A program made the translations under genes and the position numbers. 31,969 nt of DNA from an uncultured Lachnospiraceae bacterium (GTDB taxonomy: Bacteria; Bacillota; Clostridia; Lachnospirales; Lachnospiraceae). The DNA lies in NCBI GenBank assembly GCA_934371505.1, contig CAKRNW010000011.1:1-31969 (forward strand), read 5' to 3'. The notes under the pieces are model-generated. The model saw only the letters and a list, made by a program, of their open reading frames with translations, did not search any database and was not told the DNA's origin. Positions within the stretch are counted from its first letter, which is position 1. Each line of letters starts with the position of its first letter. Below, in pieces: positions 9,697 to 16,848 of the stretch.

Positions 9697-9728
9697 TAAG
9701 AAAAACCTCCCATGAAGACATGAGAGGT
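9697..9728 (-). terminator. Attenuator terminator downstream of the L10 leader
   Basis: On the minus strand a perfect-looking stem (ACCTCTCATG / CATGGGAGGT, one G-U pair, TCTT loop) is followed by TTTTTCTT. It sits after the L10 leader fold and before the rplJ ribosome site, at about 60 bases from the start codon. Binding of L10 (with L12) to the leader would favour this stem and stop transcription. Confidence 0.8.
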
Positions 9729-9828
9729 GAAAGTTCTTATCCAAACTCTTTTCCTCGGTAGGCGGTCTCCTCTTACGCTCCGGAAAGTTCCTTCGCACCT
9801 ACTGTCTTCGGCATGGTTCTTAACAAAC
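9729..9828 (-). promoter_or_regulatory. Ribosomal protein L10 leader
   Basis: The stretch from the predicted transcription start to the attenuator carries the conserved parts of the Firmicutes L10 leader. These are GAAGACAGTAGGTGCGAAGG early and CCGCCTACCGAGGAAA late, whose AGTAGG(T) and CCTAC segments can pair. The element binds L10-(L12)4 and lowers expression of rplJ-rplL. The call rests on motif and position; no covariance search could be run here. Confidence 0.8.
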
Positions 9829-9835
9829 CTTAGAT

Positions 9836-9864
9836 AACATAGCATGTAATCCATGTTTTGTCAA
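9836..9864 (-). promoter_or_regulatory. Sigma-A promoter of rplJ-rplL
   Basis: TTGACA (9859-9864) is followed after 17 bases by TATGTT (9836-9841), with TGC directly before the -10 box. It lies 31 bases beyond the stop of the upstream CapA-family gene and points at the L10 leader. Confidence 0.8.
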
Positions 9865-9894
9865 CTGTTTTGTGATAATTCCAGCAACAATATT

Positions 9895-11223
9895 TTACTG
9901 TACCAGCACGCCATCCGCATCCAGAGTAATTCCGGTGGAAAGGCTGCGCATTTCATTTAAAATCCGTTCTTTTTCCGGTCCGGCTGCCAGATAGGTTTCA
10001 CAGTTCTGCTGTCTCGCGGGAATAAACTGCACCTTCGGTGTAAATGCTCCTGTCACGGAAATGGTGACCTGCAAAAGTCCCGTATCCAGGTCTTTGGAAT
10101 TAAACCAGAAGTTTCCCAGGCTGTAAATCACCGGCACGCCATTCACCAGTGCCATTTTTTGCAGACAATGGGGATGATCACCCACAATTAAATCAGCTCC
10201 TGCCTGAGCTATCTGTGCCGCCTGTTTTTCCTGTGCCCAGTCAATCTCCGCCTCATTTTCCGTGCCCCAGTGAATATATACCACCAGGTAATCGCATTCC
10301 TGTCGTGTCTCTTCTATTTTTTGTAACAGAGCATCCACATTCCAGCACCGGAACACTCCCGGTGTGGTGTCTGTGGCACCTTTGGTGTCGGGATTGTCCA
10401 ACCGCTCAATCTGGGTGGCAGACAAAATTCCTATTTTATAATCATTGACTACAAAAAAGACGGCATTGGATGCTTCTTCCATATCCTGTCCCGCTCCCAC
10501 ATAGGGAATATGAAGCTGCCGCAGGGTATCAAAGGTATCCGACAGTGCTTCCCGCCCATAGTCATAGGCGTGATTATTCGCCAGGGAAACCACATCCACT
10601 CCCATATCTGTCAAAAAGCCGGCATTTTCCGGTTTTGAACGGAAGGTAAATTGCTTTCCCTCCAAGGGTGTTCCTCTGTCAGAGTAAGGGAATTCATTGT
10701 TTATCATAAAGACATCTGCATTCTGCATCAAATGAAGCAAGTCCTGGGACATCACGCCTGCAATGCCCAGCTTTCTTGCTCGCAGATGCACCATGGGGCT
10801 GTAGCTGTCATCAAAGAGAATATCTCCCGCAAAAAGCAGGGTGACTTCGTCTTCGGTAACCGCATCCCTGATGTAAATATTTTCTTCTTTCATTCTGTCC
10901 GGGTTATTGAGGATATCCCCATATCTGCTGGTTTCTCCAGTGGATGGTTTCTCATTTTCCCCGCCATCTTCATCCTGCAAGGTTTCTCCCAGCTGTTCCC
11001 ATTTCTGGGAGACACTGTTTTCGGGTTGTTCTATCTCGTTTTTTTTCGTGAATGTAACTTGTTCCATCCATTTTTCTATTTTATTTTCCAGGCTGCCAAG
11101 GCCTTCCAGCCCTGTACCCAGCAATGCCAGAGTCACAGCCCCACATGCAAGCACCGCGCACAGGGTACCCATGAAAAGCAGGATTTTATTACGTTTTCTT
11201 TTCCCCTTTTTCTTTGAAATCAC
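9895..11223 (-). CDS. CapA-family metallophosphatase-like protein, membrane-anchored
   Basis: This is a CapA/PgsA-type protein of about 442 residues. A Lys/Arg-rich N-terminus and one membrane segment (about 15-37) precede a low-complexity linker (about 45-115) and the CapA domain. The domain shows the family motifs LLFAGDILFD, MINNEFP, SLANNHAYDYG, VYIHWGTE and VGDHPHCLQ, plus the final SLGNFWF. CapA proteins take part in poly-gamma-glutamate or capsule work at the cell surface, and the fold is a calcineurin-like phosphoesterase. The exact substrate is unknown here. No pgsB or pgsC genes are adjacent. The frame can open at a TTG at 11226, but the GTG at 11223 has better spacing (6 bases) to GGAGG, so I start there. 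It sits unusually between rplA and rplJ. Confidence 0.85.
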   Translation of the reverse strand: MISKKKGKRKRNKILLFMGTLCAVLACGAVTLALLGTGLEGLGSLENKIEKWMEQVTFTKKNEIEQPENSVSQKWEQLGETLQDEDGGENEKPSTGETSRYGDILNNPDRMKEENIYIRDAVTEDEVTLLFAGDILFDDSYSPMVHLRARKLGIAGVMSQDLLHLMQNADVFMINNEFPYSDRGTPLEGKQFTFRSKPENAGFLTDMGVDVVSLANNHAYDYGREALSDTFDTLRQLHIPYVGAGQDMEEASNAVFFVVNDYKIGILSATQIERLDNPDTKGATDTTPGVFRCWNVDALLQKIEETRQECDYLVVYIHWGTENEAEIDWAQEKQAAQIAQAGADLIVGDHPHCLQKMALVNGVPVIYSLGNFWFNSKDLDTGLLQVTISVTGAFTPKVQFIPARQQNCETYLAAGPEKERILNEMRSLSTGITLDADGVLVQ

Positions 11224-11260
11224 CAATTTCCTCCACCTGTTTTATGTGGTTAAAATAAAT

Positions 11261-11293
11261 GTAAAAAGCCCACACGATTCCGCATGGGCTTTT
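11261..11293 (-). terminator. Terminator after rplA
   Basis: A 13-bp stem with two G-U pairs (AAAAGCCCATGCG / CGTGTGGGCTTTT) and a GAAT loop ends in a T run on the minus strand. It begins 13 bases after the rplA stop and closes the rpmG-secE-nusG-rplK-rplA transcript. Confidence 0.85.
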
Positions 11294-11305
11294 CCTTCAC
11301 CTCAA

Positions 11306-11995
11306 TTACAGCTTCATTACGTTTACTTTTACACCAGGTCCCATTGTGGAAGTCAGTGTAACGCTCTTCAGGTACTGACCCTTCAGAGTGCTGGGTTTTG
11401 CTTTGATAATAGCGCCCATCAGTGCGTTGAAGTTCTCATTCAACTGTTCCTCAGTAAAGGAAGCTTTACCAACCGGAACGTGAATGATATTGGATTTATC
11501 CAGTCTGTACTCGATCTTACCGGCTTTAATATCAGCAATTGCTTTTGCAACATCCATTGTTACGGTACCAGCCTTAGGGTTAGGCATTAAGCCTTTCGGT
11601 CCCAGGACTTTACCAAGACGTCCTACAACACCCATCATATCAGGGGTAGCAACAACAACATCAAAATCTAACCAGCCTTCGTTCTGAATCTTCGGAATCA
11701 GCTCGTCGCCACCAACGTAATCAGCACCAGCAGCCTCAGCCTCGTTTACCTTATCACCTTTAGCGAATACCAGAACTTTTACAGTTTTACCGGTTCCGTT
11801 GGGCAGAACAACCGCGCCGCGGATCTGCTGCTCAGCGTGACGTCCGTCACAGCCGGTACGGATGTGAGCCTCAACAGTCTCGTCGAACTTTGCGGTAGCG
11901 GTTTTCTTTACCAGGCTGATAGCCTCTGCCGGATCATATGCGGTTGCACGGTCAACCAATTTGGCAGCCTCAACATACTTCTTACCATGTTTCAT
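11306..11995 (-). CDS. rplA: Ribosomal protein uL1
   Basis: This 229-residue protein forms the mobile L1 stalk, helps release deacylated tRNA, and acts as the repressor of the rplK-rplA unit by binding mRNA. The start (MKHGKKYVEAAKLVDRATAY) and the conserved core (GPKGLMPNPKAGTVT, KAGKIEYRLDK, STMGPGVKVN) match the family throughout. Length is normal. AGGAGGAA stands 7 bases before the ATG. An L1-type hairpin lies directly upstream in the rplK-rplA spacer. Confidence 0.98.
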   Translation of the reverse strand: MKHGKKYVEAAKLVDRATAYDPAEAISLVKKTATAKFDETVEAHIRTGCDGRHAEQQIRGAVVLPNGTGKTVKVLVFAKGDKVNEAEAAGADYVGGDELIPKIQNEGWLDFDVVVATPDMMGVVGRLGKVLGPKGLMPNPKAGTVTMDVAKAIADIKAGKIEYRLDKSNIIHVPVGKASFTEEQLNENFNALMGAIIKAKPSTLKGQYLKSVTLTSTMGPGVKVNVMKL

Positions 11996-12012
11996 TATAA
12001 ATTCCTCCTATA

Positions 12013-12062
12013 GGTGGTATTATGCAGTCGTGTCTGCTAACGACAATCTCTTGTCTCCCACC
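12013..12062 (-). promoter_or_regulatory. Candidate L1-binding site in the rplK-rplA spacer
   Basis: On the minus strand the spacer reads GGTGGGAG at its 5' side and ATAATACCACC at its 3' side, so GGTGG and CCACC close a stem. Inside is a second stem (ACAA/TTGT). The GTGGGAG ... ACCAC frame is the one seen in the nusG-rplK spacer and resembles the L1 site of 23S rRNA. The 3' side runs up to the rplA ribosome site, so bound L1 could block translation. The assignment is inference. Confidence 0.55.
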
Positions 12063-12073
12063 GAATCATATTA

Positions 12074-12499
12074 TTAGTCTTCTACAGTGATACCCATACT
12101 TCTTGCAGTACCAGCGATCATGCTCATAGCAGCCTCAACGCTTGCTGCGTTTAAGTCAGGCATCTTGGTCTCAGCGATTTCCTGTAATTTAGCCTTGGAA
12201 ATAGTTGCAACCTTCTGCTTGTTCGGAACTCCGGAACCAGACTTGATATTGCAGGCTTTCTTTAACAGAACTGCTGCAGGCGGAGTCTTTGTAACAAAAC
12301 TGAAGCTTCTGTCCGCATAAACAGTGATGATAACAGGGACAATGGTATCACCCATATCTGCTGTCTTTGCGTTGAACTGCTTCGTAAACTCAACGATGTT
12401 TACACCGTGCTGTCCAAGTGCAGGACCAACCGGGGGAGCTGGTGTAGCTTTACCAGCAGGGATCTGTAACTTAATGTATCCTTCTACTTTCTTTGCCAT
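12074..12499 (-). CDS. rplK: Ribosomal protein uL11
   Basis: This 141-residue protein binds the GTPase-associated centre of 23S rRNA. Conserved stretches include the early GKATPAPPVGPALGQHGVNI and the later TPPAAVLLKKA and AGTARSMGI. The open frame extends 3 codons upstream to a GTG at 12508, but that GTG lies inside the AGGAGG ribosome site. The ATG at 12499 (MAKKVEGYIK) stands 8 bases from it and gives the family's standard length. The gene follows nusG. Confidence 0.98.
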   Translation of the reverse strand: MAKKVEGYIKLQIPAGKATPAPPVGPALGQHGVNIVEFTKQFNAKTADMGDTIVPVIITVYADRSFSFVTKTPPAAVLLKKACNIKSGSGVPNKQKVATISKAKLQEIAETKMPDLNAASVEAAMSMIAGTARSMGITVED

Positions 12500-12522
12500 T
12501 TTAGGCACCTCCTAAATAAAAT

Positions 12523-12554
12523 GTGGTGATTGGCGCAGCTTATGCTGCTCCCAC
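12523..12554 (-). promoter_or_regulatory. Candidate L1-binding site (rplK leader)
   Basis: On the minus strand GTGGGAG, then a GCAGC-ATAA-GCTGC hairpin, then CCAATCACCAC. The outer GTGG/CCAC pairs and the inner 5-bp stem form a compact irregular hairpin just upstream of the rplK ribosome site. L1 regulation of this mRNA is widespread among bacteria. The form and place fit, but no alignment was run. Confidence 0.6.
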
Positions 12555-12590
12555 TCTATACTCAACCGCCCGAAGGCTTTTGTGTATATA

Positions 12591-13112
12591 CTACATCAAA
12601 CGGACTTCTTCAAATCCGATCTCGACAGGGGTCTCTCTGCCGAACATTTCCACGTTGATGGTGGCTGTCTGCTTATTGTAATCCAGTCGCTGAACCACAC
12701 CGACCGTGTCTTTCCAGGCACCTGCCACAACAACGATGGTGTCGCCTTCCTCGAAGTCTACGGAAATATTTTCCATATGAATTCCCAGAGGTTTCATCTC
12801 CGCCTCTGTCAAAGGAACAGGCTTGCTTCCCGGTCCTACGAATCCGGTCACACCACGGGTGTTACGAACCACATACCAGGAATCATCGTTCATTACCATA
12901 TTGATCAGAACATAACCCGGAAACATTTTCTTCTGAACAGTCTTTCTGACACCGTTCTTCACTTCCGTTACATCCTCTAAAGGGACGCGCACCTCAAGGA
13001 TCTCGTCCTCCAGATGTCTGTTCTCTATGGTCTTTTCAATATTGGCTTTTACTTTATTCTCATATCCGGAATAGGTATGCACCACATACCATTTTGCTTC
13101 TGATTCTGCCAT
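12591..13112 (-). CDS. nusG: Transcription termination/antitermination factor NusG
   Basis: The 173-residue protein has the NGN domain (residues about 5-115, starting AKWYVVHTYSGYENKVKANI, with the KKMFPGYVLI and TRGVTGFVG stretches that touch the beta' clamp). A KOW domain follows (about 122-170, EGDTIVVVAGAWKDTVGVVQ). It binds RNA polymerase, modulates pausing and links it to ribosomes or Rho. It is the usual partner of secE, 13 bases downstream of it here. Length is normal. Confidence 0.97.
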   Translation of the reverse strand: MAESEAKWYVVHTYSGYENKVKANIEKTIENRHLEDEILEVRVPLEDVTEVKNGVRKTVQKKMFPGYVLINMVMNDDSWYVVRNTRGVTGFVGPGSKPVPLTEAEMKPLGIHMENISVDFEEGDTIVVVAGAWKDTVGVVQRLDYNKQTATINVEMFGRETPVEIGFEEVRLM

Positions 13113-13125
13113 GCCGCTACCTCAC

Positions 13126-13305
13126 TTATAAACTCGTGATGAAGTTCACGCCCCATTGGATCAGGAAATCCAGTGCGGCAATGACAGCACCAAGCACAAC
13201 GGAAATGACGACAACAGCCACAGACTGTCTGCCCAGGGATTGTTTGTCAGGCCAGCTGATCTTCTTAAATTCAGCCTGAACGCCTTTAAAAAAGTTGCCT
13301 CCCAT
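13126..13305 (-). CDS. secE: Preprotein translocase subunit SecE
   Basis: The 59-residue single-pass subunit of the SecYEG channel starts at ATG 13305 (MGGNFFKGV). AAGGAG lies 5 bases upstream. The longer open frame to 13374 overlaps the end of rpmG and has no ribosome site. The family motif FKKISWPDKQSL (residues about 13-24) precedes one membrane helix (VAVVVISVVLGAVIAALDFL). Such short SecE proteins are the Firmicutes form. It lies between rpmG and nusG. Confidence 0.93.
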   Translation of the reverse strand: MGGNFFKGVQAEFKKISWPDKQSLGRQSVAVVVISVVLGAVIAALDFLIQWGVNFITSL

Positions 13306-13328
13306 AGGAACTCCTTTCACACCTTGAA

Positions 13329-13478
13329 CTATTTGGTCTCTTTGTGCAGTGTATGGGTCTTGCAGAATCTGCAATACTTCTTGGTTTCCATTCTGTCAGG
13401 ATGGGTCTTCTTATCCTTTGTAGTATTGTAGTTACGCTGTTTGCACTCTGTACATGCCAATGTAATCTTTGTACGCAT
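13329..13478 (-). CDS. rpmG: Ribosomal protein bL33
   Basis: A 49-residue gene, read directly from the sequence: it begins MRTKITLACTECKQRNY and ends HTLHKETK before a TAG at 13329-13331. Two CXXC pairs (C9/C12 and C36/C39) make it the zinc-binding form of L33. GGAGG lies 8 bases before the ATG. It is the first gene of the rpmG-secE-nusG-rplK-rplA transcript, as is common in Firmicutes. The zinc form hints at possible zinc-dependent paralog exchange elsewhere in the genome, which cannot be tested here. Confidence 0.95.
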   Translation of the reverse strand: MRTKITLACTECKQRNYNTTKDKKTHPDRMETKKYCRFCKTHTLHKETK

Positions 13479-13556
13479 GTGGTCCACCTCCATCTATTCT
13501 TATTCTTTTCGATTTTTGAGCATAAAAAAAAGACCTAAATCTCATCTCGTAGACTT

Positions 13557-13585
13557 ACGATACCACAGGATAAGCCCGCCGTCAA
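13557..13585 (-). promoter_or_regulatory. Sigma-A promoter of the rpmG-secE-nusG-rplK-rplA unit
   Basis: TTGACG (13580-13585), 17 bases, then TATCGT (13557-13562) with TGG in front of the -10 box. Predicted leader is about 70 bases. The only other sequence of note in the rest of the 341-base rpmG/FliD-like spacer is the divergent promoter and leader of the next gene. Confidence 0.65.
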
Positions 13586-13636
13586 TCATTTTTGTTGTTA
13601 TTTTGCCCATTTTTTAATATTTTTCGGATTCGTCTC

Positions 13637-13664
13637 TTGACTTGAAACTTCCATGCGATATACT
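13637..13664 (+). promoter_or_regulatory. Sigma-A promoter of the FliD-like gene
   Basis: TTGACT (13637-13642), 16 bases, TATACT (13659-13664). It is back to back with the rpmG promoter, the two -35 boxes being about 51 bases apart. Transcription would start near 13671 and give a leader of about 150 bases. I see no sigma-28 element here. Confidence 0.7.
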
Positions 13665-13744
13665 AAATACATAAGAGTGGATACCTGTATCTATTGACCC
13701 GCCATTGATTACACGGATGTAATTCAATTCAAACTCATGCAGTG

Positions 13745-13765
13745 ACAAAACACCTACTGTTTTGT
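13745..13765 (+). other. Hairpin in the long 5' leader of the FliD-like gene
   Basis: An 8-bp perfect inverted repeat (ACAAAACA, CCTAC loop, TGTTTTGT) lies in the middle of the leader. A smaller one (ATTACA-CGGA-TGTAAT) lies at 13708-13723. Neither is followed by a T run, so they are not terminators. They may be protein-binding or RNA-stability elements. No known riboswitch class is recognisable. Confidence 0.45.
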
Positions 13766-13819
13766 TGCGTAAGAATATGTTTCAGGCGTGAGCGTCAATA
13801 ACGGAGAAAGGAGGCTCCC

Positions 13820-15115
13820 ATGGCATCAGCTTTAAACGCGATCTATAATTATTATCTGACTACATACTCGCCGAAAGGAAGTTCTCCTTTTGATTCCCAC
13901 AAAAAAGACGAGCTTAGAAATGTATGCAATAATATTACCAAATTAAATAAGGAAGCGCCCCTCTACCTGATCAAGGATGTACGGGAAGCTTCTGCTTTTG
14001 CCGTGCATATGAAGGAGAGTGCCCGGGCTTTAGGCAATACCATTGCGTCACTGAGCGGTCTGGAGGACGGCGAGCTCCTTAACAAAAAGGCGGCCTTTTC
14101 CAGTGATGAATCTCTTGCCACTGCCTCTTTTATAGGAAGCAGCGCAGAAGCTGCCGCATCTGCATCCTTCGACCTGAAAGTACAGTCCCTGGCTTCTTCC
14201 CAGGTCAACATGGGATATTTTCTCCCAGAGGGAAAAGCCGATATCGAACCGGACACTTACTCCTTTGATATCCTGATCAACGATTTAAATTATGAATTCC
14301 AATATAATATTAACGAAGGTGAGACAAACAAGGATGTCCAGAACCGTCTGGCCCGTCTGGTGAATAATGCCAGTATCGGTCTGAATGCAGATGTTGTAGC
14401 CAACGATGAAGGTGCTACCTCTCTGCGGCTGACTTCCAGTTCTACCGGCGTTCCTTCCGGCGGCGGTTTTCAATTCCGGATCAGTGATTCCAACACCAGC
14501 AAGCGCAGCGGTTCCGTGGAATACCTGGGTATTGATTATACAATACGTCCTCCTGCCAATGCTGTTTTCACCCTGAACGGAGAACCGCGAACCTCTGCCA
14601 GTAACAGTTTTATCGTGGGAAATCAGTTTGAAGTCACCTTACACAATACCAGCAATGACGGGAATGAGACGCACATCGGTTTAAAAACAGATGTGGAATC
14701 TCTCACTGACAATATTTCTTCCCTGATTCAGGGATACAATTCCTTCCTGCAGGCAGCCGGTGAGCATGTTGCCAGTGCAAGTGGCAGCCAGCGTCTGATC
14801 CAGGAGATGAACAGTCTGTCTTCCCATTATGGAAATGACTTAGAGCCCGCCGGTTTACATATCAATGAAGATGGTTCCATTGAGGTAAATAAAGACCAGT
14901 TAAAGGAAGCTGCTCTGGATGAAAATTCCAAGGAAGCTTTCCAGGGCATCCGGAACTTTACCACCTCCCTGATGCGAAAAGCCGGCCAGATCTCTCTGAA
15001 CCCCATGCAATACACAGATCGAACGGTTGTTGCATATAAAAATCCCGGGCATAATTTTACCAATCCTTATGTCACCAGTCCTTATACGGGTATGATGTTT
15101 AACAGTTACTGTTAA
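13820..15115 (+). CDS. FliD-like (flagellar cap paralog) protein
   Basis: This 431-residue protein lacks the usual FliD N-terminus. It begins MASALNAIYNYYLTTYSPKG and has an Ala-rich helical segment about 55-125. Residues about 120-200 (FDLKVQSLASSQ onward) look like the FliD amino domain. The second half resembles the FliD carboxyl domain: FTLNGEPRTSASNSF, then DVESLTDNISSLIQGYNSFL, then LHINEDGSIEVNKDQLKEA. The end, PYTGMMFNSYC, finishes in cysteine. The start has an AAAGGAGG site 6 bases upstream. It sits alone, divergent from ribosomal genes and convergent with glf, with its own sigma-A promoter. A role as an alternative cap or a filament-associated protein is inference. The canonical FliD is encoded separately at 17333-18883. 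Confidence 0.75.
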   Translation: MASALNAIYNYYLTTYSPKGSSPFDSHKKDELRNVCNNITKLNKEAPLYLIKDVREASAFAVHMKESARALGNTIASLSGLEDGELLNKKAAFSSDESLATASFIGSSAEAAASASFDLKVQSLASSQVNMGYFLPEGKADIEPDTYSFDILINDLNYEFQYNINEGETNKDVQNRLARLVNNASIGLNADVVANDEGATSLRLTSSSTGVPSGGGFQFRISDSNTSKRSGSVEYLGIDYTIRPPANAVFTLNGEPRTSASNSFIVGNQFEVTLHNTSNDGNETHIGLKTDVESLTDNISSLIQGYNSFLQAAGEHVASASGSQRLIQEMNSLSSHYGNDLEPAGLHINEDGSIEVNKDQLKEAALDENSKEAFQGIRNFTTSLMRKAGQISLNPMQYTDRTVVAYKNPGHNFTNPYVTSPYTGMMFNSYC

Positions 15116-15131
15116 TATTTCTCTCAAATTC

Positions 15132-15166
15132 AAAGGGCGCTCCGTTTTCACGGGGCGCCCTTTTTA
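15132..15166. terminator. Bidirectional terminator between FliD-like gene and glf
   Basis: A 14-bp stem (AAAGGGCGCTCCGT / ACGGGGCGCCCTTT, one G-U pair) with a TTTC loop is flanked by a T run on the plus strand and TTTGAATTTG on the minus strand. It begins 16 bases after the FliD-like stop and borders the glf stop, so it serves mainly the plus-strand gene and possibly also the end of the flagellar operon. Confidence 0.85.
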
Positions 15167-15167
15167 C

Positions 15168-16328
15168 TCAGCCTTCTTTCTCCGCAGCATCCAATGCGGC
15201 TGCGATAACTTTGTCCATATCATAATACTGGTATTGTCCCAGTCTTCCTCCGAAGATCACATTCTTCTCCTTCGCAGCCAGTTCCTTGTACTGTGCTGCC
15301 AAAGCATTATTTTTTTCATTGTTCACCGGATAATAGGGTTCATCTCCCGGTTTCCATTCTGCAGGATATTCTCTGGTAATGACCGTGCCCTGGCCTTTTC
15401 CAAAAGTAAAATGTTTATGCTCAATAATCCGGGTATAGGGAATCTCCCGCTCCGTGTAATTGACTACCGCATTTCCCTGATAATTATCTTCCGCCGGAAG
15501 CTCTTCTTGCTCAAAACGCAGAGAACGATACTCCAGATGTCCCAGAGCGTAATCAAAATATTCGTCCACAGGGCCGGTATATACCAGTTTATCCCAGGTG
15601 ATCCGGTCTGTCTCTCCCAGTTCGCATACCTGGCCGGGAAAGGCACAGCCCTCACACCGTTTCCGCTCCACCTCTAAGGGATTGGAAAATTTGCAGTTTA
15701 AACGCACTTCCACACCTTCCAGCATCCGTTCCACCATCTTCGTGTAACCATCCACCGGAATTCCCTGATAGGGGTCATTGAAATAGTTGTTATCATAGGT
15801 GAAACGTACCGGGAGTCTGCGAATAATAAAGGAAGGAAGCTCTGTACAGGAACATCCCCACTGTTTCTCCGTATAGCCTTTCACCAGTTTTTCATAAATA
15901 TCCCTGCCCACCAGAGTCAAAGCCTGCTCTTCCAGGTTGGTGGGCTCCATTCCGGCATACTCCGCCTTCTGCTCCTCAATCTTTGCTTTCGCCTCTGCAG
16001 GCGTCACCACACCCCACATTTTGTTGAAAGTGTTCATATTAAAAGGAAGATTGTACAATTCATTGCGGTATCTTGCAATGGGTGAGTTTACATAATTGTT
16101 GAATTCTGTAAACTGCTGTATATAGTCCCATACTTTCCGGTCGGAGGTGTGGAAAATATGGGCTCCATATTGGTGTACCTGAATTCCCAGTTGTTCCCTG
16201 GTATAAACATTGCCGGCAATATGATCTCTCTTATCAATCACCAGACAGACCTTTCCTTTCTGTTTCATCTCATGGGCAAAAACGGCGCCAAACAGTCCTG
16301 CTCCCACAATCAGATAATCGTAATGCAT
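15168..16328 (-). CDS. glf: UDP-galactopyranose mutase
   Basis: The 386-residue flavoenzyme interconverts UDP-galactopyranose and UDP-galactofuranose, the donor for galactofuranose in surface glycans. The FAD-binding start (YDYLIVGAGLFGAVFAHEM), HIAGNVY, HQYGAHIFHTS, the NLPFNMNTFNKMWG stretch, KGYTEKQWG and the C-terminal FGGRLGQYQYYDMDKVI with its FAD contacts are all intact. GAGGAG lies 6 bases before the ATG. It follows the FliT/FlgN-like chaperone gene after 18 bases, so it is co-transcribed with the flagellar genes. That hints at galactofuranose in a flagellar or envelope glycan, but no glycosyltransferase is in the window. Confidence 0.95.
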   Translation of the reverse strand: MHYDYLIVGAGLFGAVFAHEMKQKGKVCLVIDKRDHIAGNVYTREQLGIQVHQYGAHIFHTSDRKVWDYIQQFTEFNNYVNSPIARYRNELYNLPFNMNTFNKMWGVVTPAEAKAKIEEQKAEYAGMEPTNLEEQALTLVGRDIYEKLVKGYTEKQWGCSCTELPSFIIRRLPVRFTYDNNYFNDPYQGIPVDGYTKMVERMLEGVEVRLNCKFSNPLEVERKRCEGCAFPGQVCELGETDRITWDKLVYTGPVDEYFDYALGHLEYRSLRFEQEELPAEDNYQGNAVVNYTEREIPYTRIIEHKHFTFGKGQGTVITREYPAEWKPGDEPYYPVNNEKNNALAAQYKELAAKEKNVIFGGRLGQYQYYDMDKVIAAALDAAEKEG

Positions 16329-16346
16329 GCTTGTCTCCTCACTCTT

Positions 16347-16820
16347 TTACTTTTTGCGATCCATAAACTGCGGATCCACGAAATTAAGCTGGCTCATGTT
16401 GGAAGCATAGCTTTGCATGACTCTCCTTTTATTCTGCATGGCTCTCAGCTTTCCGTTTTCCCGCTTAATGACAGACTCCAATGCTGCCTTGTTTCGCTGT
16501 TCTCCCACCTGGATGGACACGCTTTTCTCCGAGATCTTTCGAATCAGATCCTGCATTCCGGCAATTTCATCATGAAACTCTTCCTTATGTGCCGGCAGAA
16601 GCTCCCTCACCTGCTGATATAGATTGTCAAATCCCTCATCCAGACTGTCCAGTTTTTCAATCTGCTCCCCTTTCACATCCATTGTCCTGTCAAAAGCTTC
16701 CTGGTCAAATGGTTCGGCCTTAAGCAGCGCACTCTGCTGTACATTGGCTTCCTGGATTTCCTCCAGCACTGCCAGTTTTTTCTCAAGGCTTTCGATCATC
16801 ATATTCAGATATCGTTTCAT
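16347..16820 (-). CDS. Putative flagellar export chaperone (FlgN/FliT type)
   Basis: A 157-residue, almost wholly helical, charged protein with no membrane segment. The heptad-like pattern runs over about residues 1-140 (for example MIESLEKKLAVLEEIQEA). A helical-hairpin chaperone is what usually follows fliD-fliS: FliT binds FliD and FlgN binds FlgK/FlgL. The sequence alone does not settle which, and the end (SYASNMSQLNFVDPQFMDRK) is typical of the clostridial FlgN-like group. AAGGA lies 9 bases before the ATG. It is separated from fliS by 97 bases that hold a hairpin, and from glf by 18. Confidence 0.6.
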   Translation of the reverse strand: MKRYLNMMIESLEKKLAVLEEIQEANVQQSALLKAEPFDQEAFDRTMDVKGEQIEKLDSLDEGFDNLYQQVRELLPAHKEEFHDEIAGMQDLIRKISEKSVSIQVGEQRNKAALESVIKRENGKLRAMQNKRRVMQSYASNMSQLNFVDPQFMDRKK

Positions 16821-16848
16821 GGGCGCATATCCTTTCTCTCATAATCTC

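Noticed and set aside
13671..13819. Possible cyclic di-GMP riboswitch before the FliD-like gene
   Set aside because: I compared it with the conserved cores of both known classes (such as GGGCAAACC and GACGCAAAGCC) and found none.
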